DNA of 64,000 bases, taken from a bacterium. GTDB lineage: Bacteria; JAUVQV01; DATDCY01. The number at the start of each line of letters is the position of its first letter. Position 1 is the stretch's first letter. The notes under the pieces are model-generated. The model was not told the DNA's origin and made no database searches. It saw nothing but the letters and a program-made list of their open reading frames with translations. The translations under genes were made by a program, and so were the position numbers. Below, one piece after another: positions 8,850-17,056 of the stretch. The DNA lies in the NCBI GenBank assembly GCA_036524115.1, contig DATDCY010000012.1, positions 26,867 through 90,866 of the forward strand, given 5' to 3'.

Positions 8850-10676
8850 CTAGGGGAGCGCGCGCGCGTCCCAGGCGCGATAGTCGTCGAAGTGCGCGAC
8901 CGACTTCTCGGCCAGGCAGCCGATGCCGCCGGCCGTCGCGTCCCCGAAGCGGTAGGTCACGACCGGCCGCGTCTCCCTGCCGAAGAAGACGGCGACCCGG
9001 CCGCCCGGGTGGATGTCGGCGCGCAGCTGGTACCACTGGTCCGCCCGGAGGCGGCGGGCCGCCGACGCCTTGATGCCGGCCTTCTCGCCGGGCGAGTCCC
9101 CCGCCTGGCCGATGACGACCCGCGAGTCCCGGAGAGCGACATAGCGGTAGTGCTGCGCATCCGTCACGGCGAAGAGGATGCCCGTTCTGTTCGCCAGCGA
9201 GCGCGCGCTCAGCCTGAGTTTCGTCACGATTCTGCCGGCGGCGAACGCCGGCAGCGCGCTGACGACCGCGCGGTTGACGAGCGTCATGCTGCCGGAGGTG
9301 AACGTCCGGTCGGCCCCGACCAGCCATTTCCCCGAGAGCGTCCGCCACTGCGGGTCGCCGGCGGCGGTGCCGTCCGAGAAGGAGTCCGCGAGCAGCAGCG
9401 AGGCGCCGCCCGCGATCGAGACCGCGGTCGGGCCGGAGACCGCCGGGACGCTTGGGTGCAGGGCGCAGCGCGCCTCGGCGCTGACGAAGTAGACGCCCTC
9501 CGCGGGCCAGGACTTCCACGCGGCGACGGCCCCGGAGCCTCCCGGCGTCAGCCACGGCGAGGCCGTGCCGTCGCCCCACTGCAGGCGATACTGGACCGGG
9601 TCTCCCGTGCTCGATGCTGCATTCCCGGCGGTGTACCCGTAGACCACCCCGGTGAGGCCGTCGCCCGGCCCCTGCGGAGGGGCCGGCGGCGAGACCGTCT
9701 CGCCGGGCGCAGTGGCCACGGTTACCTCCAGGGGAGGTGACGGAGACGAGTGGACGCCCGGGTGGAGCACGCAGCGCGCCTCGCTCCTGACGGCATAGGT
9801 CCCCGGCAGGAGCCACGACTTGTCCGCGGAGGAGGCGCCGGCGGCGAGCCAGGGCGAGACCGTCCCGTCGGCCCAGAGGAAGCGGTACTGCACGGGGTGC
9901 CCCGCGCTCGAGAGGCTCCCGCCCGTCGCATAGCTGTGGGGCTGCGTTCCCGTGACCGTCGTTGGGCCGTCGGGCGCGGCCGGCGCGGCGATCGTTTCCG
10001 CCGGCGCCGCCGCGACCGTCACCGCGATGGGGTCGGAGAGCGCAGACACGACGCTCGTGTGCGCCGCACAGCGGGCCTGCACGCGCACGTCCGTGTACGT
10101 CGCTGCGACGTCCCAGCTCTTGGTCGCCTCGATGACGCCGACCGGCAGCCAGTCGGAGTCCGTGCCGTCCGACCAGAAGAAGCGGTACTGCACCGGGTCG
10201 CCGGCGCTGGACGCCGCGCCCCGCGCGGTGAAGACGTACGGCGTCCCGGCCTGGAGATCGGTCGGGCCGGCAGGCGGGGAAGGCTGGGAGACGGTCTCGG
10301 GAGCGGGAATGCAGGGAGGCATGTAGGAGACCTCGTTGGAGTACCCGCTCTCGCCTTTCGCGTCGTACGCGGTGACGGCGAAATAGTAGGTCAAGCAGGG
10401 GGACAGTCCATCGACCGTCGCCGTGACGACGCCGTTCGTGACCACGTTGGCCACGACGGTCGGCGTCGGGTTGTAGGCCCCGCTCGAGAGTCCCCGGTAG
10501 AGGTGGTAGCCCGCCACGGTTTCCGTGTTGGCGTCCCAGGCGAGGGTGACGTTAGCGCCCCTGGCGAGGCCGGGGAACACGGCGAGCAAGACGACCGCGG
10601 CGACAAGCGTCCACCGCCATCCCGGCGATGGCCCCGACATCCCGTGGCGTGTTGCCTCGCTGTGCATGCGGCGCAC
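8850..10676 (-). CDS. Secreted FN3 protein with three Ig-like repeats and C-terminal LamG-like module
   Basis: 608 residues. Signal peptide to about residue 40, then an FN3 domain (NVTLAWDANTE to SYMPP, about 41-122). Three repeats of about 95 residues follow, each with a DPVQYRF.W.DGT..W core, a KSW element and an EARC..HP element. The C-terminal module (about 430-608) begins ADSFSDGTAAGDPQW and contains HYRYVALRDSRVVIGQAG; it is shared with two neighbouring genes. No PEP-CTERM or other sorting tail is seen. Function is unknown; the domain mix points to cell-surface or matrix adhesion. The MshEN gene follows 68 bases downstream on the same strand. ATG at residue 13 is an alternative start. 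Confidence 0.8.
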   Translation of the reverse strand: MRRMHSEATRHGMSGPSPGWRWTLVAAVVLLAVFPGLARGANVTLAWDANTETVAGYHLYRGLSSGAYNPTPTVVANVVTNGVVTATVDGLSPCLTYYFAVTAYDAKGESGYSNEVSYMPPCIPAPETVSQPSPPAGPTDLQAGTPYVFTARGAASSAGDPVQYRFFWSDGTDSDWLPVGVIEATKSWDVAATYTDVRVQARCAAHTSVVSALSDPIAVTVAAAPAETIAAPAAPDGPTTVTGTQPHSYATGGSLSSAGHPVQYRFLWADGTVSPWLAAGASSADKSWLLPGTYAVRSEARCVLHPGVHSSPSPPLEVTVATAPGETVSPPAPPQGPGDGLTGVVYGYTAGNAASSTGDPVQYRLQWGDGTASPWLTPGGSGAVAAWKSWPAEGVYFVSAEARCALHPSVPAVSGPTAVSIAGGASLLLADSFSDGTAAGDPQWRTLSGKWLVGADRTFTSGSMTLVNRAVVSALPAFAAGRIVTKLRLSARSLANRTGILFAVTDAQHYRYVALRDSRVVIGQAGDSPGEKAGIKASAARRLRADQWYQLRADIHPGGRVAVFFGRETRPVVTYRFGDATAGGIGCLAEKSVAHFDDYRAWDARALP

Positions 10677-10764
10677 TATCTCTTGCGGCGCGGTCCCCTC
10701 TTATTATCGTTCCCGCCGCTCGCGGCGGCATCGGGTTTCCACACCAGTCCCGCAGATCCTGAAC

Positions 10765-10793
10765 ATTTCGCCGACAACGGCACGATTTGTCAA
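10765..10793 (-). promoter_or_regulatory. Possible sigma-70 promoter for the FN3/Ig-repeat protein gene
   Basis: On the minus strand a perfect TTGACA (10793-10788) is followed after 17 bases by CGAAAT, only 3 of 6 matches to the -10 consensus. It lies about 90 bases upstream of ATG 10676. The perfect -35 in GC-rich DNA is the main support. Confidence 0.35.
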
Positions 10794-10827
10794 GAGTTTC
10801 CGGCCAAGTGGCTCGGCGCAAGGGGCG

Positions 10828-10853
10828 CCGGGGGGCCGGTGTCGGACCCCCGG
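10828..10853 (-). terminator. GC hairpin after the TSP3/FN3 protein gene
   Basis: An inverted repeat CCGGGGG / CCCCCGG with a 12-base loop sits 12 bases beyond the stop of the gene ending at 10865. There is no U tract on the minus strand, so intrinsic termination would be weak at best. Confidence 0.25.
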
Positions 10854-10864
10854 TTTCGCCTGCG

Positions 10865-12178
10865 CTACCGCAGGACTGCGTCGGTGAAGACGGCCGTGTT
10901 GTCGAAGAGGCTCCTCGCGCCCTCCGTGCGATAGCCGACGCGGCCCGAGGAGTTGACCACGAAGGTGTACGAGAGCACGGGCGCCGCGCTGCCGTTGAGG
11001 TAGACGCGCACCTTCGTGCCGCCCTCGATGTCGACGCGCACCCGGTAGCCGGTGCCGGGACTGAGCCGGCGCCGCAGGGACGCCTTCAAACCGGCGCGCT
11101 CGACGGGAGTGGCGCCGACCTGTCCGATCGAGAGTCCGGTGGCGGTCAGCCGGAGGTAGCGGTAGTGCGTCGCATCCTGGTAGTGGAAGACGATCCGCGC
11201 ATCCGGCGCGGCGGTGTAGGTGCGGGTCAGGCTGACCCAGCTCTCGATCCGCCCCGAACGCACGTCGCGAACGTTCGGGTCGGCGATCAGCGCCATGCTG
11301 ACCGGCACGTTCGCCGAGGCGAAGCGCTTCGCCGTCCCGGTGACGGCCCACGCGCCCAGAACCCTCCGCCAGGACGGATCGCCCTTGGCCGTCCCGTCGC
11401 TGAAGTCGTCGACGAAGAGCCTGGGGTTGTCGGCGACGTTCGGGTCGGTCTCGCCGGCATCGACGCGTCCGTTGGCGTTGAGGTCCTCGCGGCCGTCGGC
11501 CAGGCCGTCGCCGTCCGTGTCGGCGGCGAGCGGGTCGGTGGCGGTGGCCGGATCGAGGTCGGGGCGGAAGACCGCCAGGTCGGTGTCCGGGCCCGCCATC
11601 GCCAGCGCGTACGCGAGCTCGGTGCCATCCTGGAGGCCGTCACCGTCGGTGTCGGCGACGCACGGATTGCTCTCGCCGGCGCCGGCCTGGCCGTCGTGGT
11701 CGGCATCCTCCAATCCGTCGGGGATGCCGTCGTCGTCGGTGTCCGCGTCGGTCGGGCTGGTGCAGCCGGCCGTCTCGAGCGTGTCGGCCAGGCCGTCGCC
11801 GTCCGAGTCGCCGCCCGCGTCCGCCTTGGGGTTGTAGACCACCTCGGCCGAGAGCGGGCTCTCCTGCCCGAGGAGGTCGTAGGCGGTGACAGCGGCGTGG
11901 TAGGCGACGGAGGCATCGAGGCCCGTCAGCGTGTAGGAGGAGACGTTGCCGACGTCGATGACCGACGAGAACGGCTGGCCCGAGAGCCCGTTGTGGACCA
12001 TGTAGCCGACAGTGGTCTCCGCGGGATCGGGGTCCCACGAGATGGTGATCTGTCCGGCGAACGCCAGCGAGGGGGCGAGAAGAACCAGCGCCGCGCACAG
12101 CAGCCGGGTCACGCCGCCGTGCGGAAAGGCCCGCGTCTTCAGGGACCCGTTACCGTCGCCGAGACCGTGCCGTGCCAT
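10865..12178 (-). CDS. Secreted FN3 protein with thrombospondin type 3 calcium repeats and C-terminal LamG-like module
   Basis: 437 residues. Signal peptide ending near SLAFA, then an FN3 domain starting GQITISWDPDPAETT. About residues 130-250 carry Asp-rich TSP3-type repeats (DSDGDGLADTLE, DTDDDGIPDGLED, DTDGDGLQDGTE, DTDGDGLADGRED), which bind calcium in known proteins. The C-terminal module starts VDDFSDGTAKGDPSW and includes HYRYLRL and SIGQVGATPVERAGLKAS, matching the modules of two neighbours. The start ATG 12178 (MARHGLGDG) has GGAGGAGC upstream; the longer frame to 12256 lacks a better site. Likely a calcium-stabilised surface or matrix protein. A CRP-type palindrome lies upstream. 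Confidence 0.8.
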   Translation of the reverse strand: MARHGLGDGNGSLKTRAFPHGGVTRLLCAALVLLAPSLAFAGQITISWDPDPAETTVGYMVHNGLSGQPFSSVIDVGNVSSYTLTGLDASVAYHAAVTAYDLLGQESPLSAEVVYNPKADAGGDSDGDGLADTLETAGCTSPTDADTDDDGIPDGLEDADHDGQAGAGESNPCVADTDGDGLQDGTELAYALAMAGPDTDLAVFRPDLDPATATDPLAADTDGDGLADGREDLNANGRVDAGETDPNVADNPRLFVDDFSDGTAKGDPSWRRVLGAWAVTGTAKRFASANVPVSMALIADPNVRDVRSGRIESWVSLTRTYTAAPDARIVFHYQDATHYRYLRLTATGLSIGQVGATPVERAGLKASLRRRLSPGTGYRVRVDIEGGTKVRVYLNGSAAPVLSYTFVVNSSGRVGYRTEGARSLFDNTAVFTDAVLR

Positions 12179-12388
12179 GAGAGCGCTCCTCCGCTGCTCC
12201 GGGCAATCCGCACCGGCGGAGGGGCGCACCGCGGAGAGAGCACCCCGCGATGGCATCCCTTCGACTGGCAGCCCTGCCGCCGTATTCCCGCGCCGCGGGA
12301 AGCAGGCCGTCGGCTTTGCGTCCCACCCTTTCGGATGGTTTGCCCTGAGCAGTCCCGTTGTTGCCGTTCATCGTCTTCACCCGCGGAA

Positions 12389-12430
12389 AATCTAGAAGAG
12401 GGGGCGCGAAAAATAAGTGACGGGCGTCAC
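12389..12430 (-). promoter_or_regulatory. CRP-family site with class II -10 element
   Basis: The palindrome GTGACGGGCGTCAC (12417-12430) has the CRP core GTGA-N6-TCAC. On the minus strand a TAGATT -10-like hexamer occurs at 12394-12389. With the start site about 12 bases from its first base, the palindrome centre falls at -41.5, the class II activator position. The target would be the TSP3/FN3 gene starting at 12178, with a leader of about 200 bases. Confidence 0.5.
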
Positions 12431-12458
12431 GCCGCACCGGGAATGTGACGGATGACCG

Positions 12459-12506
12459 AAAAAGCGATCGCCCCCACCTTCCCGCGGGGGACGATGGGGG
12501 CGATCG
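12459..12506 (-). terminator. Rho-independent terminator of the choice-of-anchor-D protein gene
   Basis: On the minus strand, 12 bases after the stop at 12518, the arms CGATCGCCCCCA and TGGGGGCGATCG form a perfect 12-bp stem. A TTTTT run follows almost directly (plus-strand AAAAA 12459-12463). This is the clearest intrinsic terminator in the window. The gap 12179-12517 otherwise holds only the CRP-type promoter and leader of the next gene. Confidence 0.9.
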
Positions 12507-12517
12507 GACGAATGCGG

Positions 12518-13663
12518 CTAGTTGCTGCGGACGTTCTTCGGCGCGCCAGGCGGCGCCACGCCGATGCCTTGGACCGCGAAGTCGTAGGGGTTCTTGCCGG
12601 CGTCGTTGTTCGCGATGCTGAGCGTGGCCGTGCGCGTGCCGGCGACGCTCGGGTCGAAGCTCACGGTAAAGGTGGTGCTGGCCCCGGCCGCGATCGTTGC
12701 GGAGGGCTGCACGGTCACGGTGAAGTCGGCGGCGTTCGCGCCGGAAACGGCGACCAGCGGCGCGCCGGAGAGTGTCAGAGCGGCGGTGCCGGTATTTCGG
12801 ATCGTGAAGGTGTGCGTCATGACGCCGCCCGTCAGCTTCGTCTTGCCGAAATCGGTGTCGTCGGTGCTGGAAGGCGCGACATCGCCGTCGGGAATCGCCG
12901 TGCCCTTGCCGAGCACGCTCATCGCGGGAGCGGTCGCGCCGGCGCCCTGGATCGCGAAGTCGTAGGGGTTCTTCGCCGCGACGTTGGTGGCGATCGAGAT
13001 CGTCGCCGAGCGGGTGCCGGCGGCCCCGGCAACGAAGCTCACGGTGAAGGTGGTGCTGGCGCCCGCGGCGACCGGGGTCGTCGGCTGCGCCGTCACCGTG
13101 AAGTCCGCGGCGTTGGCGCCGCCGATGGCGACGAGCGGCGTCCCCGAGAGCGTCAGCGGGCCGGTGCCGACGTTCCGGATGGTGTAGGTGCGCGTCACCG
13201 CGGCGCCGCCGACGCCGGCCGTGCCGAAGTCGGTCTGGTCGGCCGCGGAGGGCGTGGTGTCGCCGTCGACGATCACGACCGCGTTGCCCAGGACGTTGAC
13301 GTCCGGGACCCCGGGCACCGTGTACGGCACCTCGTTGGAATAGCCGCTCTCGTTGCCGACGCTGTCGTAGGCGGTCGCGGCGAAGTAGTACGTCGTGCCG
13401 TCGGTCAGGCCGGTCACGGTGTAGGTCGTCACGTTGCCGGCGTCGATCGGCGTGCCGTAGACGCCGGATGCCGTCCCGTAATAGACCTTGTACCCTGTGA
13501 CGTCAGGCTCGGTGTTCGCGTCCCACGCGAGCGTCACCTGGGCGGCGAGCGCCTGGCCCGCGCCGAGGATCAGGACCAATGCCAGGGCGATCCCGCCGCA
13601 GAGACGCGCCCGCCAGCGCGCGCCGTTGTTGTTTCTCCCGATCTCCCTGCTGACCGCTGCCAT
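12518..13663 (-). CDS. Secreted FN3 protein with two choice-of-anchor-D (ASH-like) domains
   Basis: 381 residues. Signal peptide to about residue 40 (LALVLILGAGQALA). The FN3 domain starts AQVTLAWDANTEPDVTGYK, almost the same as in the gene starting at 10676. Two tandem choice-of-anchor-D/HYDIN-type beta domains of about 110 residues follow. They share GANAADFTVT.QP, AAGASTTFTVSF and AGTR.ATLSI..N...KNPYDFA.QG. The second ends in a short tail GAPKNVRSN. No PEP-CTERM tail or membrane anchor is seen. Probably a secreted structural or adhesive protein. It has its own CRP-type promoter and strong terminator, so it is transcribed alone. Confidence 0.8.
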   Translation of the reverse strand: MAAVSREIGRNNNGARWRARLCGGIALALVLILGAGQALAAQVTLAWDANTEPDVTGYKVYYGTASGVYGTPIDAGNVTTYTVTGLTDGTTYYFAATAYDSVGNESGYSNEVPYTVPGVPDVNVLGNAVVIVDGDTTPSAADQTDFGTAGVGGAAVTRTYTIRNVGTGPLTLSGTPLVAIGGANAADFTVTAQPTTPVAAGASTTFTVSFVAGAAGTRSATISIATNVAAKNPYDFAIQGAGATAPAMSVLGKGTAIPDGDVAPSSTDDTDFGKTKLTGGVMTHTFTIRNTGTAALTLSGAPLVAVSGANAADFTVTVQPSATIAAGASTTFTVSFDPSVAGTRTATLSIANNDAGKNPYDFAVQGIGVAPPGAPKNVRSN

Positions 13664-13733
13664 CGCCGTCCCCTCCGTCGCGTGTCGCCCGGCGAGCCGT
13701 TCGCCGCCCGGTGCGGTGCCGTTCGCCGGAGAG

Positions 13734-13778
13734 AGAATGCACCCAAGCGGCAGCGGGGCGCTGTGATTGCGGTCACAG
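13734..13778 (-). promoter_or_regulatory. CRP-consensus palindrome with class II spacing
   Basis: CTGTGATTGCGGTCACAG (13761-13778) is a perfect match to the TGTGA-N6-TCACA consensus of CRP-family regulators. On the minus strand a weak -10 CATTCT lies at 13739-13734, which puts the palindrome centre at about -42. It would control the choice-of-anchor-D gene starting at 13663. Which family member binds (cAMP-CRP, c-di-GMP-responsive Clp type, or another) cannot be told from the site. Confidence 0.6.
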
Positions 13779-13805
13779 GGCGCGGAGGCGCAGGAGGGGA
13801 CCCCT

Positions 13806-16790
13806 CTAGGGGAAGACGGTCGCCTCCTCGCAGTAGAAGTTGTCGAAGAAGGTCTCCACCTGGGAGGCGCCGAGCCCGAGCCAGCCGGCGACCGCCCTCT
13901 TGAACTTGAAGGCGCCCTTCAGCCTGCCGTCGAGGTAGACCCGCACGTACCCGGCGGAGTCCAGGTCGGCGCGCAGCCGGTACCACCTGCCGACGACCGT
14001 CGGCACGAAAATCGTCTTCTTGATCCCGCCGGCTTCCGTCCCGAGATACCCGGCCTGCCCGACGACGATCCTGCCGGGCAGCAGCTTCACGTACCGGTAG
14101 CGCTGGTGGTCACTCTGGTACGCGAAGAGGAGGCTGGCGTTGGCCGCGGAGCCCCCGCCCGAGAGCTTCGTCTTTATCTCGAACTTGCCCGTCAGGAACG
14201 CGCTGAAGTTGTTGTTGACGACGCGGTTGTCCACGTTCGCCGTGGACGCCAGCTGCTTGGCGCTGTTCACGCGCCAGCTCGCGTACCGGTAAGGGAGCCA
14301 GTCCGGGTCGCCGGCGTCGCTGCCGTCGGTGAAGTCGTCGCGGTGGATGATCGGCGCGGCGATGAACGAGAACCAGGTGAACGGGCCCGGGACCGGTCCG
14401 CCCGGCGTCAACGCGACCACCCGCCAGTAGTACGTGTTGCCGGCGACCTTCTCCGGGAAGATGCGCGAGTTCGTCGCGATCGTGTCCAGCAGCGTCAGCG
14501 GCGCCAGCGGGTCCGTGCCGTAGTAAAGCTCGTAGCCGGTCGCGCCGGCGACGGCGTCCCACATGAACTTTGTCTCCGAGGTCACCACGGACGAGCCCTG
14601 CGGCGGGAATGCGTTGTAGATGCCCGGGGCAGGGGAGGCGGCGGACGTCGAGAAGACCACCGAGTAATAGCCGGTCGAATCCAGGTTGTTGTCGCTCACG
14701 ACGAGTGTGTAGAGCCCCCGCTGCAGGAGCGTGTGACTCAGCTTCTGCGGCATCAGCGACCCGGTGGCGGACGCCTCGATTGCCCCGCCGCCGGGGGGGT
14801 AGAGGTAGATCTCCGGCTGCACGCTCGAGTAGGCATAGGCCGCAGCCGTGAGGGTGATCCGGTCGCCGGGGCGGCCGTAGAAGTGGTAGACATCCTGGTC
14901 CGCGCCATAGTGGAACGCGCCGACCTTCACTTCCTTGTGCGCGATCATGCCGCCGTCGTTGTCATCCGCGTTGTCCGACGGGGAGATGCCCCCGGGGATC
15001 TGAACCAGCGAGAAGGCGTACGTGCCCGAAGCGTTCAGGCCGGCGTCGCTGATCACCACCGAGTAGACGCCGGTCTCCTGCAGCTGCCAATTCTCGCGCG
15101 TCGCCCTCGTCACCGGCAGAGAGGACTGCTCGAGGTTGCCTCCGGGCGCGTACAGGCGTATCTGCGGCTCGAGACCGGAGGAAGGCGACGAGGCGGCCAC
15201 GGCGACCGTGGTCCCTGCCGTGCCGTAGAAGAGATAGACGTCGGTGTCCGCCTGATAGCTGAGCACTCCGGCCTTGGTTCCGCCGGACATGATCGTGCCG
15301 CCGTCCGCATCGCCCGCCGAGGTGACGGCCCCCGGTATCGTCACGAGCGCGATCGCGTACCACCCTTCGGCGTCGAGGTTGAAGTCGCTCACAACGGCCG
15401 TGTAGGTTCCGCTCTGCGCGGGCAACCGCTGCTCCAGCCACTGCGAGTCCTTGCTGCCGATTGCCTGCGCGACAAAGGACCCGTCGGGCGCATAGAATCG
15501 AATCTCGGGCTGCACGCCGCCGGTGTTCTCGGCCGTCGTCAGGATCACCATCTCACCGCCCTGGGCGTCGAACTGGAAGATGTCGGTGTCGGAGCGGTTC
15601 GAAAGGTACCCGAGCTTCGTCTCGCCCGAGGCGATGATCCCGCCGTCGGCGTCGTCCGCCGAAGCGGCCGCGCCCGGGATCTTCGCCAGGGACAGCGAGT
15701 ACCACCCCTCGGCGTTCAAGCCGTAGTCGCTCACGAGGATCGTGTAGGTCCCGCTCGCTGCGGCGACCGCGTCAAGCAGATGACCGGACGTGCTGCCGAG
15801 ACTCGAGGCCTCGAGTGCGCCCCCCGCCGGCGGGTACAGGTAGAACTCCGGCTGGACACCGCTCCCCGAGAGTGGCGCTGTCGTGATGACGATCCGGTCG
15901 CCGGCGGTCGCCGCGAACTGAAAGAGGTCGCTGTCCACCGCGGGCGAGAGGTAGCCGAGCTTCGTCTCGCCCGAAGCGATCGGGCCGCCATCGCCGTCCG
16001 TCGCCGACGCGGCGTCGCCGGGGATCTTGGCGAACGAAAGCGTATAGCTGCCGTAATTGTTCATGCCATAGTCGCTGACGAGCAGCGTGTACTTCGTGCC
16101 GCCGGCGGCTGGCCCGAGGCGGTAATCCACGCGGCGGGTGCTGAGGTTCCCGGTTCCGGGAAAGTCCGCCGCGGGGCCACCGCCGCCGGGGGGGAACAGG
16201 TACAGCTCCGGCTGCGGACCGGAGCCGGAAACGGTGACGACGATGCGATCATCGGGCGATCCGTCGAACTGGAAGCAGTCCATGTCGGCGTTCCCCGTGA
16301 TCGACCCGCCGACACTCTGGCCCGAGGAGACGGGACCGCCGTCGGGATCCACGGCCGAGGCGAGCAGACCGGGGTCGATGGCGGCCGCGCTCACGTTCGT
16401 GAAGGCGATCGAGTAATACCCGTCGTTGTTGGCGCCGTTGTCGCGCACGGTGATTGTGTACTCGCCGTCCGCCGGGAGCTGGTGCGTCAAGCGGAACATG
16501 CTGAACGAGCCCGTCGCGGACGCGATGGCCGGCGCCGGGCCCGGCCCTGCGAGGACGATCTCCGGCTGCACGCCGCCGCTGCCGTCCTGGGCCGTGGCGA
16601 CCACGACCCGGTCCCCGGCGGAGCCGGTGAACGTCCAGGTCTCCTCCCGGTTGTTCCCTCCGGTGCCGCCCAGGAGAAGGCCGGAGCGGGTCTCGCCCGA
16701 GGCGATGCCCGCCGCCTCGGCGCTGGCGGGGCCCAAGGTGCCCAGGACGGCGATGACGGCGATCAGCCGGAACGGGACGCGGTGCAGCAT
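13806..16790 (-). CDS. Large secreted protein: six PPC-like repeats, FN3-like domain, C-terminal LamG-like module
   Basis: 994 residues. Signal peptide to about residue 27 (VIAVLGTLGPASAEA). Six repeats of about 120 residues resemble bacterial pre-peptidase C-terminal (PPC) domains. Each starts near I.SGETK.G and contains D.FQF...AGDRIVI, GVQPE..LYPPGG and Y.L.VSDYGLN..G.Y.LS. An FN3-like domain (about 690-790, WDAVAGATGYELYYGTDP) follows, and then the C-terminal module starting RDDFTDGSDAGDPDW with RYRYVKLLPGRIVVGQAG. The start is ATG 16790, with GGGAGGA 11 bases upstream. No protease domain is present, so the PPC repeats act as a scaffold here. Divergent from prsT. Confidence 0.8.
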   Translation of the reverse strand: MLHRVPFRLIAVIAVLGTLGPASAEAAGIASGETRSGLLLGGTGGNNREETWTFTGSAGDRVVVATAQDGSGGVQPEIVLAGPGPAPAIASATGSFSMFRLTHQLPADGEYTITVRDNGANNDGYYSIAFTNVSAAAIDPGLLASAVDPDGGPVSSGQSVGGSITGNADMDCFQFDGSPDDRIVVTVSGSGPQPELYLFPPGGGGPAADFPGTGNLSTRRVDYRLGPAAGGTKYTLLVSDYGMNNYGSYTLSFAKIPGDAASATDGDGGPIASGETKLGYLSPAVDSDLFQFAATAGDRIVITTAPLSGSGVQPEFYLYPPAGGALEASSLGSTSGHLLDAVAAASGTYTILVSDYGLNAEGWYSLSLAKIPGAAASADDADGGIIASGETKLGYLSNRSDTDIFQFDAQGGEMVILTTAENTGGVQPEIRFYAPDGSFVAQAIGSKDSQWLEQRLPAQSGTYTAVVSDFNLDAEGWYAIALVTIPGAVTSAGDADGGTIMSGGTKAGVLSYQADTDVYLFYGTAGTTVAVAASSPSSGLEPQIRLYAPGGNLEQSSLPVTRATRENWQLQETGVYSVVISDAGLNASGTYAFSLVQIPGGISPSDNADDNDGGMIAHKEVKVGAFHYGADQDVYHFYGRPGDRITLTAAAYAYSSVQPEIYLYPPGGGAIEASATGSLMPQKLSHTLLQRGLYTLVVSDNNLDSTGYYSVVFSTSAASPAPGIYNAFPPQGSSVVTSETKFMWDAVAGATGYELYYGTDPLAPLTLLDTIATNSRIFPEKVAGNTYYWRVVALTPGGPVPGPFTWFSFIAAPIIHRDDFTDGSDAGDPDWLPYRYASWRVNSAKQLASTANVDNRVVNNNFSAFLTGKFEIKTKLSGGGSAANASLLFAYQSDHQRYRYVKLLPGRIVVGQAGYLGTEAGGIKKTIFVPTVVGRWYRLRADLDSAGYVRVYLDGRLKGAFKFKRAVAGWLGLGASQVETFFDNFYCEEATVFP

Positions 16791-16875
16791 GACAGACAGT
16801 TCCTCCCTGGCGTTGGGACGCTCTAGGCCGAAACGACGCAAAGATCCCTCGATTCTCGCGTTTCCTATTAACGCA

Positions 16876-16904
16876 ATAATCATGTGGCCGGCCTCGCATG
16901 TCAA
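16876..16904 (-). promoter_or_regulatory. Sigma-70 promoter for the PPC-repeat protein gene
   Basis: On the minus strand a perfect -35 TTGACA (16904-16899) is separated by 17 bases from GATTAT (16881-16876), 4 of 6 matches to the -10. It lies about 85 bases upstream of ATG 16790, in the 266-base divergent gap before prsT. No convincing prsT promoter was found in the same gap. Confidence 0.55.
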
Positions 16905-17056
16905 GGGGACGCTCTTGATCGATGCCCGGACTTCACCGGGGCGAACCCGCATTTGCCGCGCTGGAGCGTCGCGCTTCATGATAAGAGAGTGAACAAAGTT
17001 GATATCAGGGGACCGATTTGGTAAGAATGTCCGCAAATCAATTCAGAGGAGCAATC

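Noticed and set aside
13767-16826. 1019-codon plus-strand open frame
   Set aside because: Antisense to the PPC-repeat protein gene; low-complexity Arg/Val composition and no signal peptide or motif.
17018-17056. Upstream TTG start for prsT
   Set aside because: It would put 13 residues before the lipoprotein signal peptide; ATG 17057 has a good AGAGGAG site.
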